From: Argentina anserina
Lineage: Eukaryota > Streptophyta > Magnoliopsida > Rosales > Rosaceae
Length of the DNA stretch: 64,000 bases
Reading direction: 5' to 3'
Assembly: GCF_933775445.1 (NCBI RefSeq)
Contig: NC_065875.1
Location: 372,001 to 436,000, forward strand
Shown here: piece by piece, positions 1 to 10,860 of the stretch
Position numbering within the stretch: the stretch's first letter is position 1
Layout of the letters: each line of letters starts with the position of its first letter
The notes under the pieces: model-generated
The model's database searches: none
What the model was told of the DNA's origin: nothing
Seen by the model: only the letters and a program-made list of their open reading frames with translations
Position numbers and translations under genes: made by a program

Positions 1-590
1 TATGGATTTCAATTTCTGATTGTAGGTTGGACTGGTTGTGTATGAATCACAAGTTTCAGTTGGTACCACACCTTAATATATGCATGCCAGGTTATTACAT
101 GGTAGTGGTTTTGAGTTGTATTTTGTGGTAAAACTTGCATGCCTTATTGTGCTTAAAATTTGCTTACTCAGCTCCAAAATGACAGCTCATTTGTGCATGT
201 AATTACCCTTACTCCTCAATATTATTATGTGATTTTCTAACAATAAGTTGTAATTTATTTTACCAGGCTCTAATCAACAACAAAATGTGGTTGTTCTTCG
301 AGTGCCCAAGTATCGCCAGAGCAGGTTAGAGTATCAGAACATATTTGAAGTGCTTTGATTCAAGTGTTAGAAGTTTAATTAAATTAGTTCTCCTTTATGA
401 TGTGGCTTCTGCACAATTAAGGTGGATATTAGATTTGGGAAGAGAAAAATGCAATACTATATCTTATTGATGTATTATTGAATATTTGAACTAGAAGATA
501 TTAATGGAAAATGTGAGATTGTTTGATTGAAATTCTTATTATATCATTTACTTTTGATATTAAATATATTTCAGAAAAATATTGATTCTG
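1..590. other. AT-rich sequence, no supported gene
   Basis: No convincing gene is visible. A short stretch after a possible acceptor (near 266) stays open in one frame to a stop near 359. It could be the last exon of a gene lying outside the window, but there is no recognisable domain and no upstream exon to support it. Confidence 0.4.
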
Positions 591-914
591 GTTTCAGTCT
601 AGTCCCTTTTTTTGGAGGGGGGTGCAAAAGCAATAAAAATAAAGCCAAATGGGGACAATTAACTAAAGTGTCCCCAATTGGTGAAGTGTATTTGTACAAA
701 TGTATGGTGTTTGTACTCTACTTTCTAGTATGAGAAACCATGGGTCCACATAAAAATTTAGGGACACATGAATTAAGTGTCCAAATTAGCAATAGGAACA
801 CTAGCAAAATGGACATTTGTGTTATGTGTCTCTATAACTCAAAGGAGACATATATATGTGTCTATAGATACCAAAAGGGGTTAAATGTCCCCTCATGCCA
901 TATTTCTAGTAGTG
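590..914 (-). mobile_element. CACTA-type transposon end (partial)
   Basis: Read on the minus strand from 914, the sequence begins CACTACTAGAAA, which is the kind of terminus known from plant CACTA (EnSpm) elements. The next 300 bases carry many short GTGTCC/GGACAC-type motifs in both orientations, resembling CACTA subterminal repeats. I found no matching opposite terminus and no 3-bp target duplication, so this is probably a truncated end. The left boundary is approximate. Confidence 0.45.
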
Positions 915-945
915 CGAGGAGGGTGAACGAATATAGCTGATGTTT

Positions 946-1417
946 ACCGCCGGCCCTGAGGCAAGATAGATTAGACTTAACAAAAATTTTCGTATGCTTT
1001 CTTTTTTTTTGAAGTTAAGAATAAAAAATTCTTAATTATGCATGAATCATGCAATATTCACCAATCATATCTTTCTCTTTCTTATTACAATTTTTTCTTT
1101 CTATCAATTTTAAGACATAAGATGTAAGATTTTTGTAGTTCTTTATTTTGTATTTCTATTTTATTTTTTTTGGTATTTTTCCTTCTCTATTTCAGTTAAC
1201 ATAATATAATAAAATCGTAATTAGTTGAAAATGTAGGACTTCATAGTCATTGATATGATTAGAATAATGAATTTACTTCGTCTTTATTTATAAGAATTTT
1301 ATAATTGTCTGTATTTCAACTTTTAACAATAAACAATTAAGTTTTTTTTTCTTCGAACATTTATTTTTAGCCTCAAATCTTTTTCACCTTGAGCCGCCAT
1401 ACACACAGGGCCGGCCT
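946..1417. mobile_element. Non-autonomous TIR element (hAT-like MITE)
   Basis: A 472-bp AT-rich segment has GC-rich inverted ends: ACCGCCGGCCCTG on the left, and AGGCCGGCCCTG when the right end is read on the other strand. It is flanked on both sides by the same 10 bases, GCTGATGTTT (936-945 and 1418-1427), a likely target-site duplication. hAT elements make 8-bp duplications and Mutator elements 9-bp, so the extra matching bases leave the superfamily open. There is no coding capacity. Confidence 0.6.
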
Positions 1418-1427
1418 GCTGATGTTT

Positions 1428-2225
1428 TGATTTGAGTTCATTGCGTTCAAAACCATCCCAGATTCCTAGTTTTATTGTAGTCATGATTAGCAGTATGCGA
1501 AGGGTAGAAGTCTCTGATAAGGCCGTTCTGATGCAACTCAACCGAAGCTTCCCATATTCAGGTCAAGAGAACGACTCTCATGCCACATTCACTGGGATAT
1601 ATATTCATTTCAGTTTGAGCCTTGGAGACAAATAAAGGAACTCCATGCACAGTACGCAGTGAAAGAGAAACCAGTTCAGCAATTTCAGCTTGAGCTTCGG
1701 ATTGTTAGGTTTGTGATCTAGCTAAGTCAACCTTGAGTGGGTATTTCCCCACTTCAAATTAATTTCATGAGTCCCTTTTCCTTTGTTGTGGTGAATGGTG
1801 ATCTACCCGTCGAGCAACCATGCATAGAAATCAAATTCATAATGGACGAAAGCTAAACTACGTACAATCATGCTTTACCGATACAAAGTAGCTAGCTAGT
1901 GCAAACTCTTACATAGTTACGAACTTACGATATAATGGAAGTCTGACATGTACATGGGAGTTTCAGTATAGTGTTTACACACGGCAATTAACTCATACAT
2001 CTCTAGTTTAATAAATTGACGGTGCTTGATGAGTTGATGATGGGGATATTATATGGATTCGGCTGCACAGCTGCATCGCATCCCGTGATCCCATGCATCT
2101 GCAATCTTTTCCATTCATTTCTACTCTACTCTTTTATTTTTCTTTTAATATTATTCGAAAATACATATAAAAATACTAGGAACAATGTGGTTAGGAACTT
2201 AATTAAATAATTTAAAATAATCACA
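1428..2225. other. Intergenic, no gene seen
   Basis: AT-rich spacer with only short chance reading frames. No repeat or regulatory element could be recognised with confidence. Confidence 0.5.
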
Positions 2226-2930
2226 TAACCACATACGGACACATGATTTGTTAATTACAGTGGAAATTTTCCTCAAGGTAAAAACCAATGCGAGACTTTT
2301 AACGTAGTCTCCACGACATCAAATCCACTAATGACTAATAGAGATACATAATACACAAGTTGAGGTACTAACACGACTTTTTTACTAGCACTACATGCTA
2401 ATTTGCTCAATACTAAATCTAAACTATATAATCATACTAGCTCTAATGTATGAAGGACTAAACACGTCTTCTCTTCAATCTTGATACTAAACACTATCAA
2501 GTCTCTCTTCAACTTCGATAGTCACTGATCTTAATGAGTCACACATATGAACATGAGATGAATGAATGTTTCAAACCAAAAACCACATATTTTGATTGAC
2601 CACAAAGATCATTTGATTTTTAAGTGCAACAGTGCAAAAAAGAATCAATACTTCTGGTTAAGCACACAACCAAATATAAATGATGCAATTAAGATTAGAG
2701 CTTTCAAAAGTAGAAGTATTAACGCGACCTATTTACTAACATTACGGGCTAACTTGTGAATAACTCTATTACAATAAGCACTACATCATATATGAGAGAT
2801 ATGAGATGAAAATAAACTAAGAGATATCACAACATATTCTATATGCTCCAAATCTCTAATCTTCACAATTTCTCAAATGCCTATTTATAGGAGAAGAAAC
2901 TTCTCCCACTCACTTAAAGCATATCTCATA
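2226..2930 (-). repeat. Possible LTR-retrotransposon remnant
   Basis: On the minus strand a TATA-like box (CTATAAATAG, about 2882-2891) is followed by several hundred bases without coding potential. Two stretches about 360 bases apart (near 2340-2405 and 2700-2760) are imperfect copies of each other. This layout would fit a decayed LTR with its promoter, but no clear TG..CA ends, primer-binding site or gag/pol sequence was found, so the call is weak. Confidence 0.25.
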
Positions 2931-4793
2931 CAAAAAGGAAAACATATCAATCAAAAAATCTGCTATAATTTGGGAAAATATTTTTCCATTTTAAAACAAA
3001 ATAATTTTAAACAGATTAGATATTTTCCAAAACAAAACATCCTTTAAAACTCATTTCAACAATATTAGGTATGATATGCATGAATGCAATTTACCTTAAA
3101 ATACAACTCATGAGATCAATGACTAAGATCAATCACCATGGCTTGAATCTTCAATCTTCAATCAATTTCAATATTTGACAAGTTCCTTTATCGGTTTGAT
3201 TTTTCCTTTCCTATTGAAATAGTTTGCCATAAGGTTAATATAAAAATTAATATCAAGATCTGATAAATAAGGAAACAATGTCATAATCACAATATGACTT
3301 CTTTTAAATTCCTTTATTAATACCAATAAAATTAGCATTAATAAATAATTTAATCAGATAATCAAGAACATAAAAACATATTCAAATTAGGTTTCTTTCC
3401 TTTTGGCACATGTAAGTTATAATCAAATTAGAATTTATTTTAAACACATCACCTTAATTGTATAAGATAATTCTAATTCAACAAAATCATAATTAAAGAT
3501 AAAAAAATACAACCAACTAAGAAACCGTATGCACATCACACTTTGTATAGGGTTGTCAAAATAGATATGTACTTTCAACATAGTTGACCTAAAATGTCAA
3601 TTATACCCATACAACATCATTTTGCTACTTATTAAACAAAAGTAGAAACAAAGATCATTAGACTCAGATGTCTTCTGACTAAATTTTCAATAGTTATCTT
3701 GACATGCATGTGAATTTCAAAACAACACTCTTCAAAGATAATACAAGATTGATAATTTAGCTAAATAGTAGCATAATTACAAGTTTACAACGGTGTTTCC
3801 TAGTTTTGTCTAGTGAAAACAAGTGCACAACTACTGTTTTTGTCTAGTGATAAGTGGAGGATGAATACCAAGAACATCTACAACTTCATGTAACTCACAT
3901 GTTAATTGATGGATAATAGATGAGAGTAGTTGGTCTTGGAAAGAAGAACTTTTATTGATACAGAAAGGGTTTACAAATTTCCTCACGGAGGAAAGGTTTA
4001 CAGAGGAAGACTATGTCTAAAGGCTTCAAGTTTCTTGGTTTCTCTTATTTCTCCTTCTTCATGTCTTCTTTCTCTTTATACAAACTTATTCATGTCATGC
4101 ATGCTTACACATAGAAGTTATGCAAACTACAAGACATGATACTAATTACAAGGAAAATTCTAACATGATCAATTTATATGTGTGTGAAAAAAAAAACAGA
4201 CAAAAAAATAGAGAAAAAGCTGATTACAATACATGCAAAGCACATATCTTATTCTAGAATATTAAAAACAAAGAGGGATGTAGGTAGCCTCTCTACTCTT
4301 CATGTGATGGTCTTCTGTCTATTTCCTTTATGAGGGTCATCTTGCTATTTGGCTTGCTCAAGTTCGGATTCATCTGGTGTGCAGCAGTGTATGTTATACA
4401 TACACTTACACTGATGTGTGGTATAGATTGGATGTCATAATATGCACATGAGGTGTGTGTGCGATAATGTGTTAAAGATGAGGCTGCTGCATGTTATGCA
4501 ACAACGTAGGCTAGAATTTTCACTCAAGTTCCCCTTCCTTTTGCAAAAGTTGACATTTACGGATAGAATTTGCGAAATTATACATTGCTATTCGTCTATT
4601 CCCATGCAGTTGAATACACTTTTCATTTGCATGAATTAGACATAATCATTCATAGACATATAAATAGAATTTGCAGAACCAGGGAAATTTTAACTCCAAA
4701 ATTGAGGAATGTAAACTAATTAAGTAATCATGCAGCAGTGATTGGTTCATTCCTTTCAGCAATTGGAGTAGCAGAAATTCGTGAGTTAATTAG
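2931..4793. other. Intergenic AT-rich spacer
   Basis: No gene, structural RNA or well-bounded transposon could be identified. The reading frames present are short and show no recognisable domain. The part next to 4794 would contain the 3' untranslated region of the glycine-rich protein gene. Confidence 0.45.
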
Positions 4794-5690
4794 CTAGTTG
4801 CCGCCACCAGCTCCACCGCCGAAGCCAGCTCCTCCACCACCACCAAAACCACCTCCGCCACCTCCACCGAACCCACCGCCTCCACCGCCACCGAGACCTC
4901 CTCCCCCGCCTACTCCGCCACCAGCTCCAAATCCTCCTCCCGCACCTGCTCCACCACCAACTCCTCCACCGCCCCCAAACCCTCCCCCTCCACCAGCACC
5001 ACCTCCAACACCTCCTCCAGCACCGCCACCTGCGCCACCTCCAAAGCCTCCACCAGCGCCACCGCCGGCTCCACCTCCACCTCCAAGTCCACCACCACCA
5101 CCGAGCCCACCACCTCCTCCAGTTCCCCCACCTGCACCAAACCCACCACCAGCTCCAGCACCCCCACCGTGGCCAAGTCCACCTCCACCACCTAGACCCC
5201 CACCGTGGCCAAGTCCACCTCCACCACCTAAACCGCCACCATGTCCAAGTCCACCTCCTCCACCTATACCTCCTCCAGCACCTCCGCCTAAACCACCGCC
5301 TGCACCACCACCTAGACCTCCACCACCTCCTAACCCACCTCCACCGCCTCCACCTAGACCACCCCCGCCTCCAAGGCCACCACCACCTCCTAAGCCACCT
5401 CCTGCACCACCGCCAAAGCCACCTCCGCCTCCTATACCGCCGCCAAGCCCGCCTCGAGGAAATCTTCTATGCTTAAACCCCTTTCTATAAATCCCATGTC
5501 CTAGGCCACCTCCCCCGCCAATGCCTCCACCGAAGCGTCCTCCCTTAACAAAATGCGGGCGTGGGCGCTTGTAAAACAAGTGCTTATCGTCACTAACCTT
5601 CGGATCTTCATCACGCAGAACCAGATCGCTCACAAGAAGCACACACAGGAGAGCCAACACAACACAGCCAGCTGAAATATTGACCCTCAT
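4794..5690 (-). CDS. Glycine-rich cell-wall structural protein
   Basis: A single-exon frame of 298 residues. The first ~26 residues form a typical signal peptide: a basic start (MRVN) and then a Val/Leu-rich hydrophobic core. A short charged segment follows (KVSDDKHLFYKRPRPH), and from about residue 51 the protein is almost entirely GGX repeats, mainly GGGGGLGG, GGAGGG and GLGHGGG units. This is the architecture of class I plant glycine-rich proteins, which are secreted and built into the wall, often in vascular or elongating tissue. The start is chosen because it gives the signal peptide and lies about 60 bases below a TATA box. The family is inferred from composition, so closer orthology cannot be assigned. 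The long proline-rich frame on the opposite strand is the complement of the Gly codons and is not a gene. Confidence 0.85.
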   Translation of the reverse strand: MRVNISAGCVVLALLCVLLVSDLVLRDEDPKVSDDKHLFYKRPRPHFVKGGRFGGGIGGGGGLGHGIYRKGFKHRRFPRGGLGGGIGGGGGFGGGAGGGLGGGGGLGGGGGLGGGGGGGLGGGGGLGGGAGGGLGGGAGGGIGGGGGLGHGGGLGGGGGLGHGGGLGGGGGLGHGGGAGAGGGFGAGGGTGGGGGLGGGGGLGGGGGAGGGAGGGFGGGAGGGAGGGVGGGAGGGGGFGGGGGVGGGAGAGGGFGAGGGVGGGGGLGGGGGGGFGGGGGGGFGGGGGAGFGGGAGGGN

Positions 5691-5751
5691 TGTTAATTGT
5701 CAGCGCAGAGCTCACTAGTTTCAGTGCAGAAGCTGGTGCAATGAGGTTAGT

Positions 5752-5761
5752 GTTTATATAG
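5752..5761 (-). promoter_or_regulatory. TATA box of the glycine-rich protein gene
   Basis: On the minus strand CTATATAAAC lies about 62 bases upstream of the ATG at 5690. That spacing suits a TATA box with a short 5' untranslated leader. The assignment rests on motif and position only. Confidence 0.55.
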
Positions 5762-8700
5762 TGAAACGAGTAAGAGGCAGGTACGATTAATTTATTAGAT
5801 TAAAATTGTGGATTGAAGGAGAGCGAGGACCACTACTGGGTACAATACGATTGACCCAACTGTCACGCTTGAATGAAGTAAATGAATCTCATCTGCCAAT
5901 GGGGCAGCAGGTAATAAATTTAGTTATGTCTCCAACTGTCCTTCACCCTCCAACTCAAACATAGAGGCCCTCATATTGTTCCCCTGCATTCGACTTTGGT
6001 TTCTTGATGACTCTGCATGCATAAATTATGTCTCAATCTTATCTCCCAGCTAGGCTAGCTCTTCTAATTTGCCCACAGTTTTCACTTGCAGGATACACAA
6101 GGACAAGGAGCTATCTAGCTAGGGTTAATTTATTGCAGCAACAGTTCCAAGTTCGAGCTGAAAATTTTGTTCAGTGAAATCTCAGGGATAGGTTGCTAAC
6201 TTATTCTGAGTACGTCTTTGCTGGCGCACCTCTGATAATGTGAATATGATGCTTTCATTCAATGGGCCACGGTGCCACCATTATCAATGCTGCTACCAAA
6301 CACTTAATATACCTTCTCGCATATCTTGCGCCAGAAACAACTTACCTCTCTCTGTCTCTCTCGATCTCTCAATTTAATAAACTTACTTATTTGTGATTAT
6401 CATAATACATTGATCACAATTAGTAGTTAATAAATCTTCCTAGATAGCTAGCTAGGTTATCATTTTAGTTCCAATTACTACTAGTCCAGTACTTAGCTAG
6501 GTTATTGATCAATCCAATTGAAGTTTTGATGTTCAGCTAGGACCGTTGAATTAGTAAAAAAATGAGCTCACAAACCGCTCCCCAATGTATAGGTTTTAAA
6601 AATGAGATCACAAACCTCTTTCGGCAATATATATCGATCCATAAACACGTACGTATTATGGCAATTAAGCTTATTATGTATGTGTCGAAAGGACTAGCGA
6701 GAGGTACGTCGACTTCATGGTCTCTTCTTCCCCCATGAAGCCAAGACGTGCACCGGCAATTTGGCACTGTAGATGGATAGCCTTGTTATTGAAGGGGATG
6801 ATTGATCATTAGGCCGGGCCGGTTGATCAATTGATCTATTGATGTGGAAAGGCTCGGGATGGTTTGGGTTTTATTATATATTAACGAGCTAATTAAAGTT
6901 GAAGATGTAAACTACGTACTTGAATTAGTGAATTACAGTGCGATCGATTGTATATATATATGTTAATATGTACACATTTTGGAGGACATTAGTTCATTAT
7001 CCTTGACTAGAGCTTTTGATATTATTTGTTTCTCCATGGGCTTAACATTATCGGGTGTTCTCAACATCCATTTGGGGGCTGGGTTTCCTTCCTTAGAAGC
7101 TTTTCTTTTTCTGCAACCTTTGGGGAAGAAGCTGAAGAACAAAGCTAGGCTCATTTGGGTGTTTTAGAATTGTTTACTACGCTATGCCCGCGAATTCTAC
7201 TTAGGAGCTGATCCAGCCCAGGCTACAACTAAACCTGGGTTAGAGCCCAAGTGAACTTGAAGCCCAGAAAAAAAACTTTTTATATTTAAAAAAAATGAAG
7301 TGAAATAGAGAGCACTGAACCCTTTTTTTAGTTTCTCACTTCTCTGTCTTTCACTCTTTCTTCTCATCTTCTTCTCGACTCCGCATATTTTTCTCGTCTT
7401 CTTCAGTTTTACCACTCCCCCACTTCGCCACGCCGCCGAAGCTCCTATCTACAGGTTTAGCTCTAAGGTTTTTCTTCAAAAATTAAATCAAATTATGGAT
7501 TATTAAATGATTGGAATCTGAAATTTAGTGGGTAGGTTAGAGAATTGGAGGTTACATAAACTAGGTATATGAGTTTGTTAGTTAAACTATCGATTGAGAA
7601 TGATTGAAAATTTAGATTATGAACAATAGTATCTAAATTCATTTATGTTGAAATATCATATATTAGCACTAAGAGTACAACATAAGTGTAATCTCAAGTT
7701 TTGAATCAGAAGAAGGTTATAGATTAATAGATATACAATGTACTCTTTGTATCTGAATCGTAAAACTAAAAGGAAATTTTATAGGGAAGATTAATATGTT
7801 AACTTCGACTGTTATACTATTAGTGGGTCTATCATTCTATCTTTGATGGAATGATTCTTAAAGACATGGTTTCTGACTATGGAGAATGGTGCGGATTGTA
7901 TGTCATGGTTTTCTATTGCACTTGCTATGCCATATTGTGGAATTTGTAGAAAGAATGACCAGTGAACTTGTATTGTAGTTTTAAATGGGATATCATGCTC
8001 CATATTTTATTTTCGCTGCTTTTATTAGGGCCTTAGCAATCTCAATATGTCAATCCATTTTGCATTGTCATGATTTCAGATACCAAATAACAGCTAATTA
8101 ACATGCAATGAAAAATGTTTATTGCTTTGAATCCTTTATTTTTTTTAAGCACTCTCGTATTACTCGTGCTTACATTTAGGGTTATTATGTTAGGACAATG
8201 CTTATTGTGGTGTAAATTATGTTTGTAATTTTGTTCATCTTTTCACTATATACTTAGAGGTATGCATCTTATGTTTGTTCTGGTACAATATACTACATTT
8301 TTTGTGTGATACTTAAGCATGATAACTATGGCAAAAAATTGTTAATTTTATAGACTGTCTAACATTTAAACCTTCCTAAACCAAATTAGTCATATGTTAG
8401 AGAATGGCCGAATAAGAGATTGAGAATTTGCCTATTTGGGTTAGTTAGTTAAAAACTTAAGATTATTAGGAATTAGAGAATGGTAGGAATATTTAGGTTT
8501 AATTGAGAGGAATGGTTTGTTTGATTGCTTCTGGCTAGTGATTCAATGAAGTTTAATTGATTAGAATCTACCACTAAAAGTAGTGAAGGCTAGTTTGTTA
8601 TCGTATGATTACATTCCATTATAAGAGAAATCAATTCCAACTTGTATTTGTGTTTCTGCTTAACATATTAGATTATATATGTATGTTTGTTATTTTTAAT

Positions 8701-9149
8701 AAATAAATAAAATTAATACTGTTGAGCAAAGTTTTTTTGTCTGTCTAAATTAACCTAAGTGACATTTCAATCTTGGATCCGCCACAGAATCTACTCCATA
8801 TGCCTGATCCTCGGTTCGATTTCCACTTTTGCCTATTATTTTTTCATATCTTTTAATTGATCATATCTTCTTTTTTCTCTCTCCTCCTGTTCAATTCTTT
8901 CTTTTCAATTTTTCCCTCTCTTTTCTTACCTATACTATTATTCAAGAAAGCTCACTTTGTCAACCAAAACGGACATGAAAATATGTAAAATCCTTAGCCG
9001 TATATTAATTTTAAATCGTCTTAAATATTGAAAGAGTATTATAGTAAATGATAATTTTTTTGAATTAGTAAAATGAGAATATTAGTAACTATCTATCTAC
9101 AGAAAATAACTTCACACTACTTTTACATTCACATCTATAACTTCTCATA
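5762..9149. other. Intergenic region upstream of the GRP gene
   Basis: About 3.4 kb without a supported gene. The first kilobase probably includes promoter sequence of the glycine-rich protein gene. The block at about 7200-8790 starts near GAGCTGATCCAG and ends near GGATCCGCCAC, roughly inverted ends with related but unequal flanks. It may be an old TIR element, but I could not settle its boundaries. Confidence 0.35.
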
Positions 9150-9423
9150 TCTATACTATACTATTAATAAAGCAACATAATTTGTCAGTGAATATACAAC
9201 TTAAGCCTTACACTATAGATTATGTTGAAATAAATTTAAATAAACAAATGATAAATTAGTAATAAATCAAATAATTTAAAAATAAATTAAAAACATTTCC
9301 CCTTAAATCTATCTATAATTTCCTCAACTCCCACTTTTTCCTCCACGCTCACTCACGTTTTCTCCCGTACGTATTTAAAAAACATTGATTGCACACACGG
9401 TGGCATGTGTGCTTTGTTGCTAG
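9150..9423 (+). mobile_element. Short non-autonomous Helitron
   Basis: The segment begins TCTATACTATACTATTAATA, very like the 5' ends of plant Helitrons, and the base before it is A. It ends in CTAG followed by T, the expected A|T insertion site. A hairpin at 9391-9412 (arms GCACACA and TGTGTGC) sits just before the terminal TTTGTTGCTAG, as in canonical Helitron 3' ends. At 274 bp it has no coding capacity and would need a helicase supplied in trans. There are no inverted repeats and no target duplication, as expected for the class. Confidence 0.65.
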
Positions 9424-10111
9424 TATCTAACTATAACGACAACTATTGATATTTATAAAATATAAAAAATATATTAAATAAAAACCACATTTACATATGT
9501 TGATATGCATAGCATATGTGGGTACGTAGACTTGTACTTTACATGTTTTTCTTACTATATTTAGTAGTATTTCTATACAGTAATTTTTTTCTATTCTCTC
9601 CCCCATTTTCTCTCTCTCCTTTTTCGGTTAGTGTTAGTTACAAAATATTATTTACAATTTTTTTCGTCATTTAGTTTTCTATTAACAAAAATTAAATGAC
9701 TAAACTATCTAGCTCTACCCATTCTATATTCTTGGTTCCGCCATTGCCATGGTACTCCTACTAAATAAGAGGCCGCGCTTTATTGTGGCTTTGTGTTTGG
9801 GACTTTGTGGTCGAAGGGAGAATCATGTTGCTATTTTAATTATGCAAATATCATTTTTGTTGTCATAAGACCAAATGCACCGGGGGTGTTTTAATGGGTA
9901 AGACAGAAGAAAAAGGCGAATAAATAAAAAATCAAATGCAGCCCACTTTTGCTGCTTGACCTATGAGCTACTCGACCACCCCGCAAGCATGTTTGGGAAT
10001 TTGTTTTGAGACACAGCAACGATGTCGCCAACTGATTCTTCACCATGGATGTTGCATGAATGAAGGATAGTTAAGGGCTGCATAGGCTGCAGCCCGAGAG
10101 ATTTTAGCTAT
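9424..10111. other. Intergenic, no gene seen
   Basis: AT-rich spacer between a Helitron and a Mutator-like element. Nothing else could be supported. Confidence 0.5.
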
Positions 10112-10120
10112 TTTGTTCAA
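10112..10120. repeat. Target-site duplication, left copy
   Basis: TTTGTTCAA immediately precedes the left terminal inverted repeat. The same nine bases follow the right repeat at 15183-15191. Nine bases is the standard Mutator-superfamily duplication length. Confidence 0.9.
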
Positions 10121-10300
10121 GAAAAAATTTCACCATCAATACCCAAACTCTTGTGGTAAGGTCAATGTAGTACCCAAACTCTGAGTTGTACCAATGTAGT
10201 ACCCAAACTCGTTATTCGCTATCAATGAGGGGTCTGACGCCAATTTCTGTTACGCCTATGTTTATTTGGTCACGTGCTCCGCACATAACCACAAAAAAGG
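10121..10300 (+). repeat. Left terminal inverted repeat of the MULE
   Basis: About 180 bases match the reverse complement of 15001-15182 with scattered substitutions. Shared blocks include ATTTCACCATC at the tip, CAATGTAGTACCCAAA, GAGGGGTCTGACGCCAATTT and GGTCACGTGCTCCGCAC. The repeat also contains short internal direct repeats of the GTAGTACCCAAACTC type. Confidence 0.9.
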
Positions 10301-10860
10301 GTAAAATTGACAATTTTGTCGAATTCGATCAAAACTAAAACTCACCATTTTCGAGCCCCAATCTCCCTTAAAATCTTTCAAAACCTAGATCACGATCAAA
10401 ATCCCTCAAAACCTAAACTAACCTCACTTCTCCCATAAATTATCGATTAGAAAGAGTGAAAGTAGAGATATTGGGAAGCTAATCTGATAGCATCCCCTTT
10501 GTTCAGAATTTGTATAAGCAATGGAGACTAGAGTGATGTTTGGGATTTTTCGAGAATTTGGGCCACCTCAACTAGATAGTAAGTTTTCGATTATAATCTG
10601 TATATTAATCTCTTTTTCATGTTGTTGTGTTATCATAATCTTGTGTATTTATGATTCAAAATTTATTTTAGGGTTTAAAATTGGGTTTTGGGTTAGGGTT
10701 TAATAAACAATGGATTTGAATGTAATCGATTTGTGTGTTCTGGGTTTATATTGTTTAGGATTTGATTATTGTTGAAGTTTTTTAGGGTTTGAATTTTGTA
10801 TGTTTAAACCCCCAAATCTAGTTTGAATCGATACTTAGAGGGGTTTCTCCCTTTTTCGGT

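Noticed and set aside
266..359. Possible last exon of an upstream gene
   Set aside because: An acceptor-like site and about 30 open codons, but no recognisable domain, no visible upstream exon and no way to check the phase.
4798..5490. 230-codon proline-rich frame on the plus strand (extensin-like)
   Set aside because: It is the exact complement of GGX codons of the glycine-rich gene, which has the signal peptide and TATA box; the plus frame has no signal peptide.
7200..8790. Possible 1.6-kb TIR transposon
   Set aside because: The end motifs are only loosely inverted and the flanks do not give a clean duplication.
9940..9995. tRNA-like A-box motif (TGGTCGAGTAG) on the minus strand
   Set aside because: No B box at the right distance, no tail and no cloverleaf arms.
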